DNA of 64,000 bases from Pelobates cultripes (lineage: Eukaryota; Chordata; Amphibia; Anura; Pelobatidae), in the NCBI GenBank assembly GCA_933207985.1, contig OW240915.1, forward strand, positions 111,616,069 to 111,680,068, given 5' to 3'. The stretch's first letter is position 1; every line of letters begins with the position of its first letter. A program made the translations under genes and the position numbers. The notes under the pieces were generated by a model that was not told the origin of the DNA, searched no databases, and was given only the letters and a program-made list of their open reading frames with translations. This document shows positions 1 through 10,724 of the stretch, one piece after another.

Positions 1-1285
1 ATTTGACCTTGTAACGTTCAAAAATGCTATAAAACCTGTACATGGGGGGTACTGTTTTACTCGGGAGACATCGCTGAACACAAATATTAGTGTTTAAAAA
101 CTGGAAAACGTATCACAACAATTATATCATCAGTAAAAGTGCTGTTTGTGTGTGAAAAATGCAAAAAAAGTAACTTTCACTGACAATATCATCGCTGTGA
201 TATGTTTTACTGTTTTGAATCACTAATATTTGTGTTCAGCGAAGTCTCCCGAGTAAAACAGTACCCCCCATGTACAGGTTTTAGGGTGTCGTAGAACGTT
301 ACAGGGTAAAATACAGTGCTAGCAAATTAAATTCTCTGGAATTTCGGCCTGGGTTGGCAGGCAGGTCCCTCAAATTGCAATCAATAAAATTACTGAATTA
401 TGTAAAAATATTACATAAATACGCACGTAGAATTTAAATATATATGCATATTTATATATTTGAAGTCTACGTGTATATTTATATAATTATTTATGTAATT
501 TTGTATATGGACGTATGTATATTTCTTATTATTTTTATTTATTTTTATATACATAGATATATATACAAATTCATTCTAAGTGTATTTTGATATAAATATA
601 TATATATTAATTTTAAAATACAGTTAGAATAAAATTTCATATAGCTATATAATTTTTTTAAATTTTTTATTATTATTTTTAAAAAAATTATTTAATTTAA
701 ATTACTTATTAGTTATATTTTATAATAATATATATATACAATATATATAGTTATTATATATATTATATATATACGTGTGTAATTTAATTATAAGTGTATT
801 TTTATATTAATATAAGTACATATTAATATAAAAATACACTTAGTATGACATTATATATATATGATATATAGACATATATTATATAGATATAATATATGTC
901 TATATATCATATTTATACATATATAATTATTATTATTTTTTTTATTACCATTAACTTTAATTTTTTTTTTGATTTTACAGTTGCAGGGAGACTGCCTGTC
1001 AGTACAGGCAGTCCCCCTGCAGGCAGCACTATGGACACCTATTGTGACCATGTGATCGCTGTGTTAAGCGATCACATGGCCACAGGGGTCCTAATCTGCC
1101 GTGGGGAGACTGTCTGGGCTGCAGGCAGTCTCCCCACAACCGGAGGAACACTGATCGCCGCCGTGGGAACGACGGCGATCAGGTAAGTAGCCCCAGACCG
1201 TTTGGACGGTTCAGGACCGTCATCGGTCCTCAAGGCAAAAATGCCGATGACGGTCCTGAACCGTCCTCGGTCCTTAAGGGGTTAA
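1..1285. mobile_element. Right part of a TTAA-flanked non-autonomous DNA element
   Basis: The segment ends at 1270-1285 with GTCCTTAAGGGGTTAA, the same terminus as the complete copies at 18434-21492 and 26233-26310; the left end lies outside the window. Bases 1-93 and 219-306 form an inverted repeat around a short spacer, each arm carrying the CTGTACATGGGGGGTACTG block. Then comes a long AT-rich stretch (about 400-960) and a GC-rich block (970-1260) with several small hairpins, such as the arms around GCGATCACATGG and the GGACGGTTCAGGACCG hairpin at 1200-1263. A similar GC block occurs at 36220-36500. No transposase is visible, so it was presumably mobilised by an enzyme encoded elsewhere. 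Confidence 0.7.
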
Positions 1286-1929
1286 AAAGTTGCCTACCCC
1301 GGTGGTAGAATGTCAGATGAAACTGGTGTTCAAGACAATTCTTCCTTATCAGGTGCATGATTCCTTTAAGAATCAAAGTAACCCTCCAGCATTTGGTGCT
1401 AGAGCAATGCAAAAATACCCAGATACTAGGTGACCTTCACAATCCTCCTAGTAACATAATGACATGAAGTATCTTCCCTAACCTTTGCTAGTTAAGTAAA
1501 ATATTTTTTATTTACATTAATCCATTAATGGATAATCCATCTCTTGTTTTTGGATTTTTTTACAATCTACATCCCCCTACATATTAAACCTCTCTCCCCA
1601 AAGAGAAAGAAAGTTTAACATTTTCTTTTCCTTTAGTTAAATAAGACATGAGATAGGGAAGCAGCGGGTGCGTTCACAAAACCTCTTCTTAATGGGGTAC
1701 AGGAAGAGTGAAAGAGCATTTTTGAAGATTTCCATGCTTATGTGTTTTATTATGTTTAGTCTCACCATGTTTTGGTACCTTAAATATACAAAAAGGTGGA
1801 GTATCTTACATTCGCATATGGAGGTAGATCTTTGTATGTATAAAATCCTACAATAAAACATTTAAAAAGACAAATAATAGTGCAATATCGTTTGTACTGC
1901 TTTTTGGAATACCAAATTATTCTGATGAA
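1286..1929. other. Unassigned AT-rich sequence
   Basis: I see no gene, clear repeat or splice-site pair here. Short open frames on both strands at 1637-1861 overlap each other and show no recognisable motif. Confidence 0.5.
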
Positions 1930-2840
1930 TTTACACTCACAAGTGTGGAGCCACTATATATTAGGCTGAAGTGCCTCGCTTTGTGGGATATAAGAGGTCC
2001 CACTCCCTTCTCTGTGTGTCAGTATCATCTTGGACTGCAGCCACAGATATGTAGTTGAAGCATAATAAAGTGCTTTATTAGTAAAGTGCACAATAAAAGA
2101 TCAATAAAATGTAAGTGAATAAAAAGACCTTACAGTCTATGCTGGTAAGTCCTTAAAGTGTATATCTTGTAGCAAAATGCATTTCGCCTCTCCAGGAGGC
2201 TTCCTCAGTTGCTGGTCTTCTGTTGTGTGAGTGGTAGTCGTTTTAAATGCGCTCAATTGCCGCTTTTTTCCTGGGTTGAACTTCCGCTTTCGGCTTTTGC
2301 GTTCCACTGTTGGAACGCATAGAGTTGCTGTTCACTGATTTATTGTTTCCCTTTAATTGGAATGCATCCCTGCATTCCACATCTAGGTTGCTTACGATTT
2401 GTGGGCAGTCCTTTCTCTCAGGGGTGCAAGCAAGCGCTTCAATGTCCCATATTAGTAATCTCTAATGTCTCTCAATCAGGCAGGGGAAGAAGAAAGTGTA
2501 AAAGTAATACAGAGACATGAATCAAACAAAATAATAATTCAATTTCAAAAGTTCCACACTGAATAAATGATCATTTGATAGAACTTATCCCTCAAAGTGT
2601 GAAATGTCATTTTGCAATATAGTACAAATGCAACTAATACATTACTTATTACATATGTGTTGCCCTCAGTGCATTGTGCATATTTAGTATGGCGGATGTA
2701 GATTTGTGTTTTATAAGTACCATGTTTATAGAACCATATTACCTGTATAAAGGCAAGTAGACTGAGAAGTGTACAATCTCCATGTGTGGAGGAAGATTGG
2801 AAAAGGGGGTATATAGATGGAATAATGAAATTATATTTAA
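1930..2840 (-). mobile_element. Penelope-like element 3' end with pseudo-LTR
   Basis: On the minus strand this segment contains a hammerhead-like motif (2171-2213), followed downstream by a T-rich tail. Beside the motif, on its 5' side in the minus-strand sense (higher coordinates), there is a GC-richer block containing the GTTGGAACGCATAG motif, which recurs in the PLE-derived region at 27790-27960. An open frame on the minus strand at 2545-2730 could be a badly decayed endonuclease region, but its match is weak. The L1-like element at 2853 inserted directly beside it. The assignment rests on the hammerhead motif and the shared block, not on a clear reverse transcriptase. Confidence 0.5.
2171..2213 (-). 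ncRNA. Hammerhead-like ribozyme motif (copy 1)
   Basis: Read on the minus strand: a 5-base stem I strand (AGCAA), the core CUGAGGA, one extra A, a 5-bp stem II (GCCUC/GAGGC) with loop CUGGA, GAA, the palindrome AUGCAU as a minimal stem III, U as the candidate cleavage base, and UUGCU to close stem I. Position 7 of the hammerhead core tolerates any base, so CUGAGGA is acceptable. The extra A between the core and stem II departs from the textbook motif, so activity is uncertain. Type I hammerheads with very short stem III are known from Penelope-like elements. Confidence 0.6.
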
Positions 2841-2949
2841 AAATCATAATAGGGGGGGGCGGGGCCTGACTGCCATGGAGGGAAGACGTGCCTAACTGAA
2901 GCTCCTGACTAAGCTGAGAAAAAACGATAAAAAGGCACCTCCAAACCTC

Positions 2950-3867
2950 ATGAAACGGCACACACTAACCTTAAGCGACGACCTGGTACTCAGTCCACAC
3001 GGTGAACCGGTAATGCGGACCGTGAACGGACAACAGGCAACAGGCTTTACCCGCGGAGGCATGCGGCCGGGAGCGCAATGGCGGGGAGCGGCGGCCGAGT
3101 TCCCAGTCTGGAGCGGCCCGAGAGCTGAGCGCCACACGCGAGTACCCCGCAACCCCCCCTATGGACCGGTGGGGGTGATCCCGGTCCACTACTGGGAGTC
3201 CTCCCAGCCATGGCAGGCACAAAGAGGGCCAAGAGACTCGCCAAAGATGGCGGCGACCACGCGGCTTGTCAGCAGCCAGGTGGAACAACGAGCCCCTGTG
3301 TCCAGCTTGGAGCAAATATTCATAAATTTCTGGTGGAAGCTGGAATGCAGACTGCAACAGGGAATCCAGCAGACATCAACCTTAAGCTCCTCACCATGCC
3401 ATTCACTGCCCGACCCACAGCGAAAGTCGGCATACCCGAAGAGACCCAAAACTGCAAGAAAGCGGCGGAGAAACGGGCAGGCACCTTACCCATGCAGGGT
3501 AACGAAGAGAAGAACACCGCAGAACCTAAACACCCTAAAGTCAGCAACGCTATCAGGAGAAGAAGCTCTACTTAGGTGGCGGACCATACACAGTGCCCCT
3601 CCCAAGCTTAGGAATATGCAGCAGCAAGAACCCGCAATGAAGGACCCGGCTTGGAGGGCACGCAAACAGCAAAGGCCTCTGAAACCCTCTGCAGCACGGA
3701 GGTGGGCACCAACCAGGAGCAAACCGCAGCCCTGCATCGAGCCCAACAAGACAAGGAGAGCCTTGATTCGGGACACTGAAACGCATGGCCCCTTACTGGT
3801 CACTCAAAACCGGGCACACACCGGCCGCAATAGGGACTATGCTCTGTTGAAGCAAGGCATAGGGTAA
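2950..3867 (+). CDS. Long open frame in the L1-like element
   Basis: An uninterrupted frame of 305 codons runs from the ATG at 2950 to 3867. It is rich in Arg, Pro and Gln and shows no motif that I recognise. It overlaps a second frame at 3210-3575 on the same strand, and only one of the two is likely to be biological. Its length is notable for a 2-kb element but the local GC content is high, which lowers the chance of stop codons. A chance frame is a real possibility. Confidence 0.3.
   Translation: MKRHTLTLSDDLVLSPHGEPVMRTVNGQQATGFTRGGMRPGAQWRGAAAEFPVWSGPRAERHTRVPRNPPYGPVGVIPVHYWESSQPWQAQRGPRDSPKMAATTRLVSSQVEQRAPVSSLEQIFINFWWKLECRLQQGIQQTSTLSSSPCHSLPDPQRKSAYPKRPKTARKRRRNGQAPYPCRVTKRRTPQNLNTLKSATLSGEEALLRWRTIHSAPPKLRNMQQQEPAMKDPAWRARKQQRPLKPSAARRWAPTRSKPQPCIEPNKTRRALIRDTETHGPLLVTQNRAHTGRNRDYALLKQGIG
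3210..3575 (+). CDS. Possible ORF1-type start of the L1-like element
   Basis: This 121-codon frame begins MAGTKRAKRLAKDGGD, a basic N-terminus, at the place where an L1 ORF1 would start. The corresponding part of the second copy (about 16617-16760) keeps the pattern: an ATGGCACTAACAAAAAGC start, an ATGGCGG block and a similar phrase about 100 bases on. Agreement between two copies favours this frame over the longer overlapping one. No coiled coil or RNA-recognition domain remains, so if it derives from ORF1 only the N-terminus is left. Confidence 0.35.
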   Translation: MAGTKRAKRLAKDGGDHAACQQPGGTTSPCVQLGANIHKFLVEAGMQTATGNPADINLKLLTMPFTARPTAKVGIPEETQNCKKAAEKRAGTLPMQGNEEKNTAEPKHPKVSNAIRRRSST

Positions 3868-4837
3868 ATGGGGGCTATGGAACGGCAGCAACAGAGAGCC
3901 CTGCTGACTATACTTCACCTACAAACTGACTCTCTTACTACACTAACACAACCAGCAGTTTACATGCCTCAAACAACTCACCCACGAACTGCAATGTTTT
4001 GCCTGCAGCTGAGTCTGACCCACAAAGTTGGTAACCTAATGCTATTGTATACCCCTCATTCTGTGTCTCTCCTCTGACTCGTCTCGCCTGTCAGGCTCAC
4101 CTTGATTTTTCTTTTATTATAGCGAGAATCTAAGCAGATATAAACATAGCATAAGCATAAATGTTGGAATCTCACAGAAAAGCAATGCTATGTATTTAAA
4201 TTTAAAATGTGAGACGAGTATCATATACACAGTAAGCGCTCAGCGGTTTTGTTTCTTGCCTCCCCAGTAACCTGGTGCCTGCGCCATGTTCTGACCCTCT
4301 TTGTCACCACTCGTATGCCAAAGTACACAGCTGGGCTCCCACCATGTCTCTCATACAGACGCGAAAGTTTAAGCATTCACCACACAGCAATAACCTACAG
4401 CATTGTAACTATAAACCTATGTATAGATTAGCCTCATAGTAGCACCTCATAAGTTATGTTCAGCCTGTTATTATTGAAAGGGTTAATACCGAATTGTGCC
4501 TGTACCTCAAGCAATGCAAAACTAGCATGTTAAATTAGCACTATTAGCATGACTTTTCCATACTGCATCATTCTAATTGCATTTTACACCTGTAACTTAG
4601 TCATAATGTGTGTGGCTGCCTCAAATGTATATTAATCTTACTATAAAATGTGCCGACTCAGCAAAATGAAACACAGCAATTGCTTTAAATGTTCAAACTT
4701 TCATGTAACCTGTTTCATTATGGATTCTGCAAGTTCCTGCTTATGTTATTGTGACAAGGCAGGACGATCTGTTATACTGTGCACAATAAAAATAAAGAAT
4801 TAAAAAAAAATAATAAAAAAAAAAAAATCATAATAGG

Positions 4838-5247
4838 ACCATGATAAAATAACTTCTAAAAATCTTGCATTGAAATAAAGCTAAAAAAGGGAATTAAAAT
4901 ATATTTAATATATTAAAAGTGAATGTTTTGGTACCTAGCTATATGTTCTCAGAGAGACTTAAACTTTCAGACCAGAACCAGTGCCATGCTGATGAGACTC
5001 GTAATGTAAATCTCTAGTTCATGGCTGGTTTCTGGTCACTGATACTTTTGGTTTTAACTGTATTTAGAAGAGTGTATATTGTTAAGGTTATCTGCAGAAA
5101 CACAGTGTGAAGTCTGAAACACAATAACTGTCTGTGCTCATTTGCATGCTAAGTTGGGAACGCTGGCATAGTTTTAAATTCTTGTGTATTTGTGCCAAAA
5201 ACTGTTTTTTTTAATGACTTGAAAACAAGAAAACAATTGCCAACACA
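4838..5247. other. Unassigned AT-rich sequence
   Basis: No gene or clear repeat is visible between the L1-like element and the Tc1 remnant. The left end of the Tc1 transposon should lie here if it were complete, but its terminal repeat is not recognisable. Confidence 0.5.
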
Positions 5248-5907
5248 CTATGCTTTGGGGGTGTTTTTCTGCTAAGGGGACAGGACAACTGCACAGCATC
5301 AAAGGGACGATGGACGGGCCATGTACCATCAAATCATGTTTAAAAACCTCCTTCCCTCAGGCAGGGCATTGTAAATGGGTTGTGGATGGGTATTCCAGTA
5401 TGACAATGACCCAAAAAAACACAGCCAATGCAACAAAGGAGTGGATCAAGAAGAAGCACATTAAGGTCCTGGAGTTGCCTAGGCAGTCTCCAGGCCCTAA
5501 TCCCACAGAAAATCTGTGAAGGGAGCTGAAGATTCGAGTTGCCAAACGTCAGCCTTGAAAACTTAATGACTTGGAGAGGATCTGCAAAGAGGAGTGGGAC
5601 AAAATCCCTCCTGAGATGTGTGCAAACCTGATGGCCAACTACAAGAAACATCTGACCACGTGAATGCCAACAAGGGTTTTGCCACCAAGTACTAAATCGA
5701 AGGAGTCAAATACTTATTTCACTCATTGACATGCAAATCAATTTATAACTTTTTTGACATGCGTTTTTCTGCTTTTATTTATTTTTTTGTTATTCTGTGT
5801 CTCACTGTTAAAATACACCTACCATTAAAATTAGACTGATCATTTCTTTGTCAGTAGGCAAACATTCAAAATCAGCAGGAGATCAAATACATTTTTTCTT
5901 CACTGTA
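5248..5907 (+). mobile_element. Tc1-family transposon, 3' half
   Basis: The transposase C-terminal half is followed by a right terminal region (about 5690-5905) that ends ...TTCACTG next to a TA dinucleotide at 5906-5907, the Tc1/mariner target. The terminal region closely resembles, from memory, that of a Tc1 group shared among ray-finned fishes, lampreys and frogs. The left half of the element, with the DNA-binding domain and left terminal repeat, is missing. Confidence 0.85.
5250..5665 (+). pseudogene. Tc1 transposase, C-terminal half, broken
   Basis: The frame starts inside the catalytic domain at LWGCFSAKGTGQL. The second catalytic Asp region (canonically a DNDPKH-like motif) reads MTMTQKNTA here, so this catalytic region is altered. 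The third acidic residue region reads NPTENL. A TGA follows at 5517-5519 where Tc1 transposases have Trp (ENLW), and another TGA lies about 40 bases later. Past the stops the reading is still recognisable as far as the usual C-terminal YKKHL. The enzyme would cut and paste the transposon, but this copy cannot encode an active protein. Confidence 0.85.
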
Positions 5908-5909
5908 CA

Positions 5910-6130
5910 CTAGCAGATAGACATACCTGACATACATAATAATGAACAGACATACACAATCACTGACAGACATGCTAACACACACCGACAGACACACACT
6001 CTCAGTGGCAGATACACACACTGACAGACACACTCACTGACAAGCACATATGCACTCTTACTGACAAACACATACACACTCACTAAAAGACACACACACA
6101 CTAACACATTCACTAACAGACACACAGACT
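5910..6130. repeat. CA-rich minisatellite
   Basis: Imperfect repeats of the form GACAGACACACACTCACT fill this stretch directly beside the Tc1 right end. Open frames seen on the minus strand are a by-product of the repeat. Confidence 0.8.
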
Positions 6131-7750
6131 AACACACTCACAATTAAAAACTAATATTATTAAAGTTAATTCACCCAGCCTCCCTACCTTTGGGAGTGCT
6201 GGAGTGGTTTCATCACTGGGGTTCAGTGGAGCTGGCTGCAGCTCGGCTGGCAGGCAGCGAGGCAGTGAGGCACCTTTAACCCACCTACTCAGCTACCTCG
6301 CACGCCTCTTAGTGATGCCGTGGCCAGAGTTAAGTCATGCTCTGGCATCACTGCGGGGCGCAGGGAGCTGAGCAGGAAGAGCTCAGGGGACAGTGCTCCC
6401 TCGCAGCCTGCCTTCAACATCAGCAGATGCAAGCCTCAGGGGAACCCCAAGTTGGCCAGCTGGCCACCTCCAGGGCTCACCAGGACAAGAGGCTGACAAG
6501 GCATCTGTCAAGGCAAAGCCCAAAATAGTTCTATGGGAATTGTCCTTGCAGTTGGTCAATTGTCGGGCGCTCCTGCACACAAACAAATGGGTGTTCCCCC
6601 TGGCTCTCTGGGAGAGATTACTCATCATAGTGTGTGGTATCCTTCCTCCAATTAGTGCTCTCCTGTCTAGCCCGGAGAGGTAAAAATGAGGACTGGTAAA
6701 GTTAGGGTGGAGTGGCTGATTTTTGTTCCAGGGTACTGATGGCTAAGTGCCGCTGGGCCATTCGGTTGTAGCTTGTTGCAGAACGGCTGCCAATAGGAGA
6801 ACGCTTCAGGTTAATTCAAGGAAGGAAGGTATGGAGCTAGGGGACCGTAGTTAATTTGGGGCAAAGTCTGAGAGTTAACACTAAGGGAGTTCTTCACATG
6901 TATACTGCACCTTTTTTAAACCATAAAAATAATAGCACTTTTCAGTATCATACAAAAAGCAAGAAATGTTGAACCAATTAAGAACAGCTTACTTTTATGG
7001 GGACAAATTATATTTACATAGATTTAATTTTAATATGTGCCTTGGCTCATGACAGACGACGGCTGCATTGTGGAGTTCAGTGGAGTGAGAAGCAACGTTG
7101 GAGAAAAATGACATTAAATAAAACAAGTTATTAATGTGTTTGAGGAACAGCAACCCTTAGGGAGTTTGTAAGAGTTTATCAGTGTAACAAAAGCAAAATG
7201 ACCTTAAATAACATGACATAAATGGCCACTATTAGTGTGGTGTGAAACTCAGACTCTATGTACTTGTTAATTCACTTGTGTTATAAGTAAAATAATACTA
7301 TTTAATGGTAAAGCTGTTCTGTCACATAGATGGTTGTCTATAAAAATATTACCTGTATATATTTTACACAAAGAAATTACACATAGCATTAGATCTGCTT
7401 TGAAGCAACATCATTTTTCAACTCTACTGATGCACAATTGGAAGTAACAATTGAAAAATGATATATTTAATTCAGTGAGAGAAATGTCAAAGACAAGTTC
7501 AGGAGGGCTCTTAAATAAACTGTTAGTTACAGTGGGATGACAACAATTTGCAAAATGACTATAACATTTTAAGATGAGTTTCTATGTAAACATTTTGAAG
7601 ACAGTTACATAGCTATTTATTGGATAGAAACCATAAATTATAGCATTTAATTTAATGTTAGCAATTCCAAGTGAATTTTTCACCAGTGATCATATGTGTA
7701 AATAGCGGAAACACATAAAATACAATATAATAGTGGAAACACATACAATT
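6131..7750. other. Unassigned sequence, GC-richer at 6170-6700
   Basis: The 6170-6700 part is clearly more GC-rich than its surroundings and probably an old repeat, but no termini or coding motif could be assigned. From 6880 to 7750 the sequence is AT-rich and featureless. Confidence 0.4.
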
Positions 7751-7832
7751 CAAGGACATACTTGAAAACGTGAGAAATCTCAATGTATCCATCCTGGTAA
7801 AATATTTTATAAATAAATAAATAAATAAATAT
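7751..7832 (+). mobile_element. 3' tail of a CR1/Rex1-type LINE
   Basis: GGACATACTTGAAAACG and the following bases match the 3' end of the LINE at 22380-24260, which lies on the opposite strand. It ends in a TAAATAAATAAA microsatellite, as 3' tails of this LINE group do. Confidence 0.7.
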
Positions 7833-8300
7833 ATTATCATTCATCCCAGATTAATTGTGACACAAATGGCCAGTTAGGATGAGTATAGAGCTTAAAGGAA
7901 AGGAAGCATAACTGGGCTGAGCAAGAAGAAGGTTGCCAACAGGGAGTACAGCTGATATAAATATATCCCCAATGTGCATATATGTATATAGCAAGTACAA
8001 CTATATATGTATACACACCCAGGCATCCCAGGGTCATTGCTGTCTTGCATAGTGAATAGGGACCCTGGAGACTACTTCAACCTTCGGGAAGTCCTCTCAT
8101 TCTCTTGTGAGTTCCGACCCTGGAGACTACATCTTCCACCTTCCGGATGTCAGAATGTTGTCGCGGGTAACCAAATGCTTGGGCTTGTGAAAGAACCTGC
8201 TATACAAGGAACAAACCACCAGGTAATTTAGTGACCCCCTCTATGGCCCAAGGTATGAGGCAGAGAGGGGGGAATAAACATTATATATATAAAACTAAAA
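7833..8300. other. Unassigned sequence
   Basis: A short duplicated phrase (ACCCTGGAGACTAC at about 8070 and 8118) is the only internal structure seen. Confidence 0.4.
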
Positions 8301-8304
8301 TTTA

Positions 8305-8365
8305 ACATGTGTGTGTAGTGTATGCAGAGTGTACCCTACAAATCCACATACACACTCTGCATACA

Positions 8366-8399
<34 letters not shown>

Positions 8400-8530
8400 T
8401 TCATCCACTATACACAGACTGTATCCACTACATACACACATACATTCTTCAACCACAGTACACACACACTGCATCCACTATACATACACTCTGCATCCAC
8501 TATACACACTCTGCATCCACTATATAGTGT
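8305..8530. repeat. CA microsatellite with hairpin and minisatellite
   Basis: GTGTGTAGTGTATGCAGAGTG (8309 onward) is followed by its near-perfect complement at about 8348-8372, giving a hairpin. A pure CA run follows (8369-8398), then repeats of the form CTGCATCCACTATACACA. A similar TGCAGAGTGTGTG repeat occurs at 29490-29660. Confidence 0.85.
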
Positions 8531-9012
8531 GTTGGCCCCTTTATAACTCAGTGGTAAGACCCCACCTTGAATATGTGGTGTAAATGTGGGCACCTGTTTT
8601 AAAGAGGGATATTGCAAAACTAGAAAAAGTGCAGAGGCGGGATGGAAAACATTAGTTATGAAGAATAAATAGAAAAACTGTCTTTGTATTCTTTAGAAAA
8701 AAAAAAGGTGCCACAGAAGGAATATGATAACATTATACAAATATATGCAGGGTCAATTCAAAATGCTATGTGCTAACCTGTTCATTAACAGGAATGTACA
8801 ACATACATCCATTGAGACTGGATGAAAGACATCTTTGCTTACAGCAAAGGAAAGGGTTCTTTACAGTATTTACTATAAAGATTCAGAATTCTCTGTGTGG
8901 AATTCTATTAAGTATTTCAACAGGTTGTGTATCTAAGGAGAAATCCCTTGTCCACCCTTCCATATTACCATTAAGTTGCAACCCAGTTTGCATCAAATGT
9001 CTTTTTTTTTAA
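8531..9012 (+). pseudogene. CR1/L2-type LINE reverse transcriptase C-terminal fragment
   Basis: In the plus-strand frame, VVRPHLEYVV followed after a stop by MWAPVLKRDIAKLEKVQRR matches the conserved block after the reverse transcriptase palm in CR1/L2 LINEs. About 200 bases on, AKERVLYSIYYKDSEFSVWN-type residues appear in another frame. Several stops and frameshifts separate the pieces. It is a 5'-truncated, decayed copy. Confidence 0.75.
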
Positions 9013-9909
9013 TTCTTACTACTTCAGCTTCCCTCCCCAAAATCAAAATAAAATCCACAACAACCCAACACAAACAAAGAAGGTCAAATTTGCAAATAAA
9101 AAAACAAAGATGAAAAAATTTAAAACACAATACAGTAATAAAAAAATCTACAACTGAGCCACTGGGCTCTGCTCAGAATAGGGTTTCAAGGCAGATACGT
9201 AGAATTGATTGGTGTGTGGCAGACATAAGCCCCGTCTTGTATTATGATTAGGACACCCACTGCCACTGCTTGCTCATTGTTTAGTATATATGCCCCCACT
9301 CTTGGCATGGCAGGTTGAGGCTGAAAGGGAGGTTTGTAACCTCCCTTATGTTAATATGAGGATCCGCAAAAGCTTTTTTTACATCTATTTTAATTTTTTA
9401 TATACTTTAATTTTATGTCTGGCTTAGCAAACACTGACTAGCTGCCACATTGTTAATTCTCAAAGTGCCAAGGGCTTATTAACTATTTACCAGCTGGCTG
9501 CCAGTGGAAATATAGCTTGTATTTTGAAAATCCAGTGCCAGATTGAAGATTCCGGGCATGGCTTGTATACATTCAGGTCTGAATTTCGGCCGTACTGTTC
9601 AGCAGAAACCAGACCTAACCAGTTCCTGATGATGTCTCCTTTAAAATGCTTTATGATTTCAACCTGCATTGCTGAGTCTTATAGAGTGGCCATGCTTGCT
9701 AAAGGAAGAGCAAAAAAATAAAATAAAAAAATCTTTCTAATAGTTCCCTTTTTTATTATTTTGTTTTTAATGAAGATGTAATAATCTGTAATAATCTAAT
9801 TTTGACAACGCACAATTTGGCATTGCAGTAAACTAATAGATATCTTTCCCCACCTTTTCTTCCCACCAAGCTGTTTTCCTGAATCTTTTGCAATAATGAC
9901 ATTCACATG
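9013..9909. other. Unassigned AT-rich sequence
   Basis: No gene or recognisable element was found. A 65-codon frame at 9524-9721 overlaps a similar-sized frame on the other strand and has no motif. Confidence 0.4.
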
Positions 9910-10062
9910 ATCATGACCAGGGGTCCTCAAACTCTGGCACCCTAGATGTTGCTGAACTACAACTCCCATGATTCTTTGAATTACATAGATAGCCAAAGAT
10001 TCATGGGAGTTGTAGTTCAGCAACATCTGGGGGGCCGGAGTTTGAGGACCCCTGATCCAGAC
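9910..10062. mobile_element. hAT-type MITE
   Basis: The body (9918-10054) starts CAGGGGTCCTCAAACTC and ends with the complementary GAGTTTGAGGACCCCTG. The inverted repeats extend inward over about 60 bases with a short loop. The flanking 8-mers ATCATGAC and ATCCAGAC (9910-9917, 10055-10062) agree at 6 of 8 positions, as expected for an aged hAT 8-bp target duplication. Confidence 0.85.
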
Positions 10063-10724
10063 ATTCAGACTTTCGGACCATCCTGACAACATTTTATTCT
10101 TTTAAAGGTGAACCGTGTACTAGTTTAGTGTCAATCATATCAGTTCAATAGCTTTATACTTAAAAAAACACTTTATACTTATAAAATCACTTTGTCGTCT
10201 TTTTTTGTTTTTAGCTGACCTTTGAAAAGGTACATGTGTGTAAGCTTTATATCCCACTAAATGTGTTTTAAAGAAAAAACTGTGAAAGGGCAAGTCATGG
10301 ATTAACACTGGAATCTTGAAAGGCAATATTACAGTAGGATGTCCCACTAATCTATAAATGTTACCTCAGTCCTTATAAGCTTTAAAAAAACAAATAAAAT
10401 GAAAAAGTAACATTTGGTCAAAAATATAACAGACAGTTGTAGAGTAAAAATAATGCAGATAATCCGCCTTCTGTGGTACTCAAGCTCTAAGAGTGCCATT
10501 AATATAGCAGTGTCTGCTATATCAAAGTTACCTGTTGCAGTGTTAGTGCAAGGATCAGCTTCAATAAAATGGTGTCACCTAAAATAAAGCAAGCTTGCTA
10601 TTCATTAACTAGGGATTACATCATTTTAGCTGAACAAACATTTTTTATGTTAGGCTCTTCTGATTTGAAGTTGAGTGGTATAATTAACCTCCAAGCATTT
10701 TTTTTTTCAATTCATATTTTATTG
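10063..10724. other. Unassigned AT-rich sequence
   Basis: No gene is seen. The final part (about 10700-10724), with the start of the next repeat, reads on the minus strand like the A-rich 3' end of a LINE. Confidence 0.4.

Larger units (their letters stand above)
2839..4837 (+). mobile_element. Short L1-like non-LTR element with target-site duplication
   Basis: The body (2853-4822) is flanked by direct copies of AAAAATCATAATAGG at 2839-2853 and 4823-4837. It starts with a G-run and GGGGCCTGACTGCCATG, and ends in an A-rich tail after AATAAA signals at about 4785-4800. The same head sequence starts the copy at 16255, so this is probably a complete 5' end rather than a truncation. At about 2 kb it is too short for an autonomous L1 and no reverse transcriptase is visible, so it looks like a non-autonomous derivative. 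Confidence 0.75.

Noticed and set aside
121..260. CTGATGA-type core near the start of the window
   Set aside because: No GAA strand or stem II partner lies nearby; it belongs to the TTAA element inverted repeat.
5910..6125. 71-codon Cys/Val-rich frame
   Set aside because: It is a product of the CA-rich minisatellite.
8305..8400. CRISPR-like regular repeats
   Set aside because: The repeats are simple CA and minisatellite units without spacers, in a eukaryotic genome.
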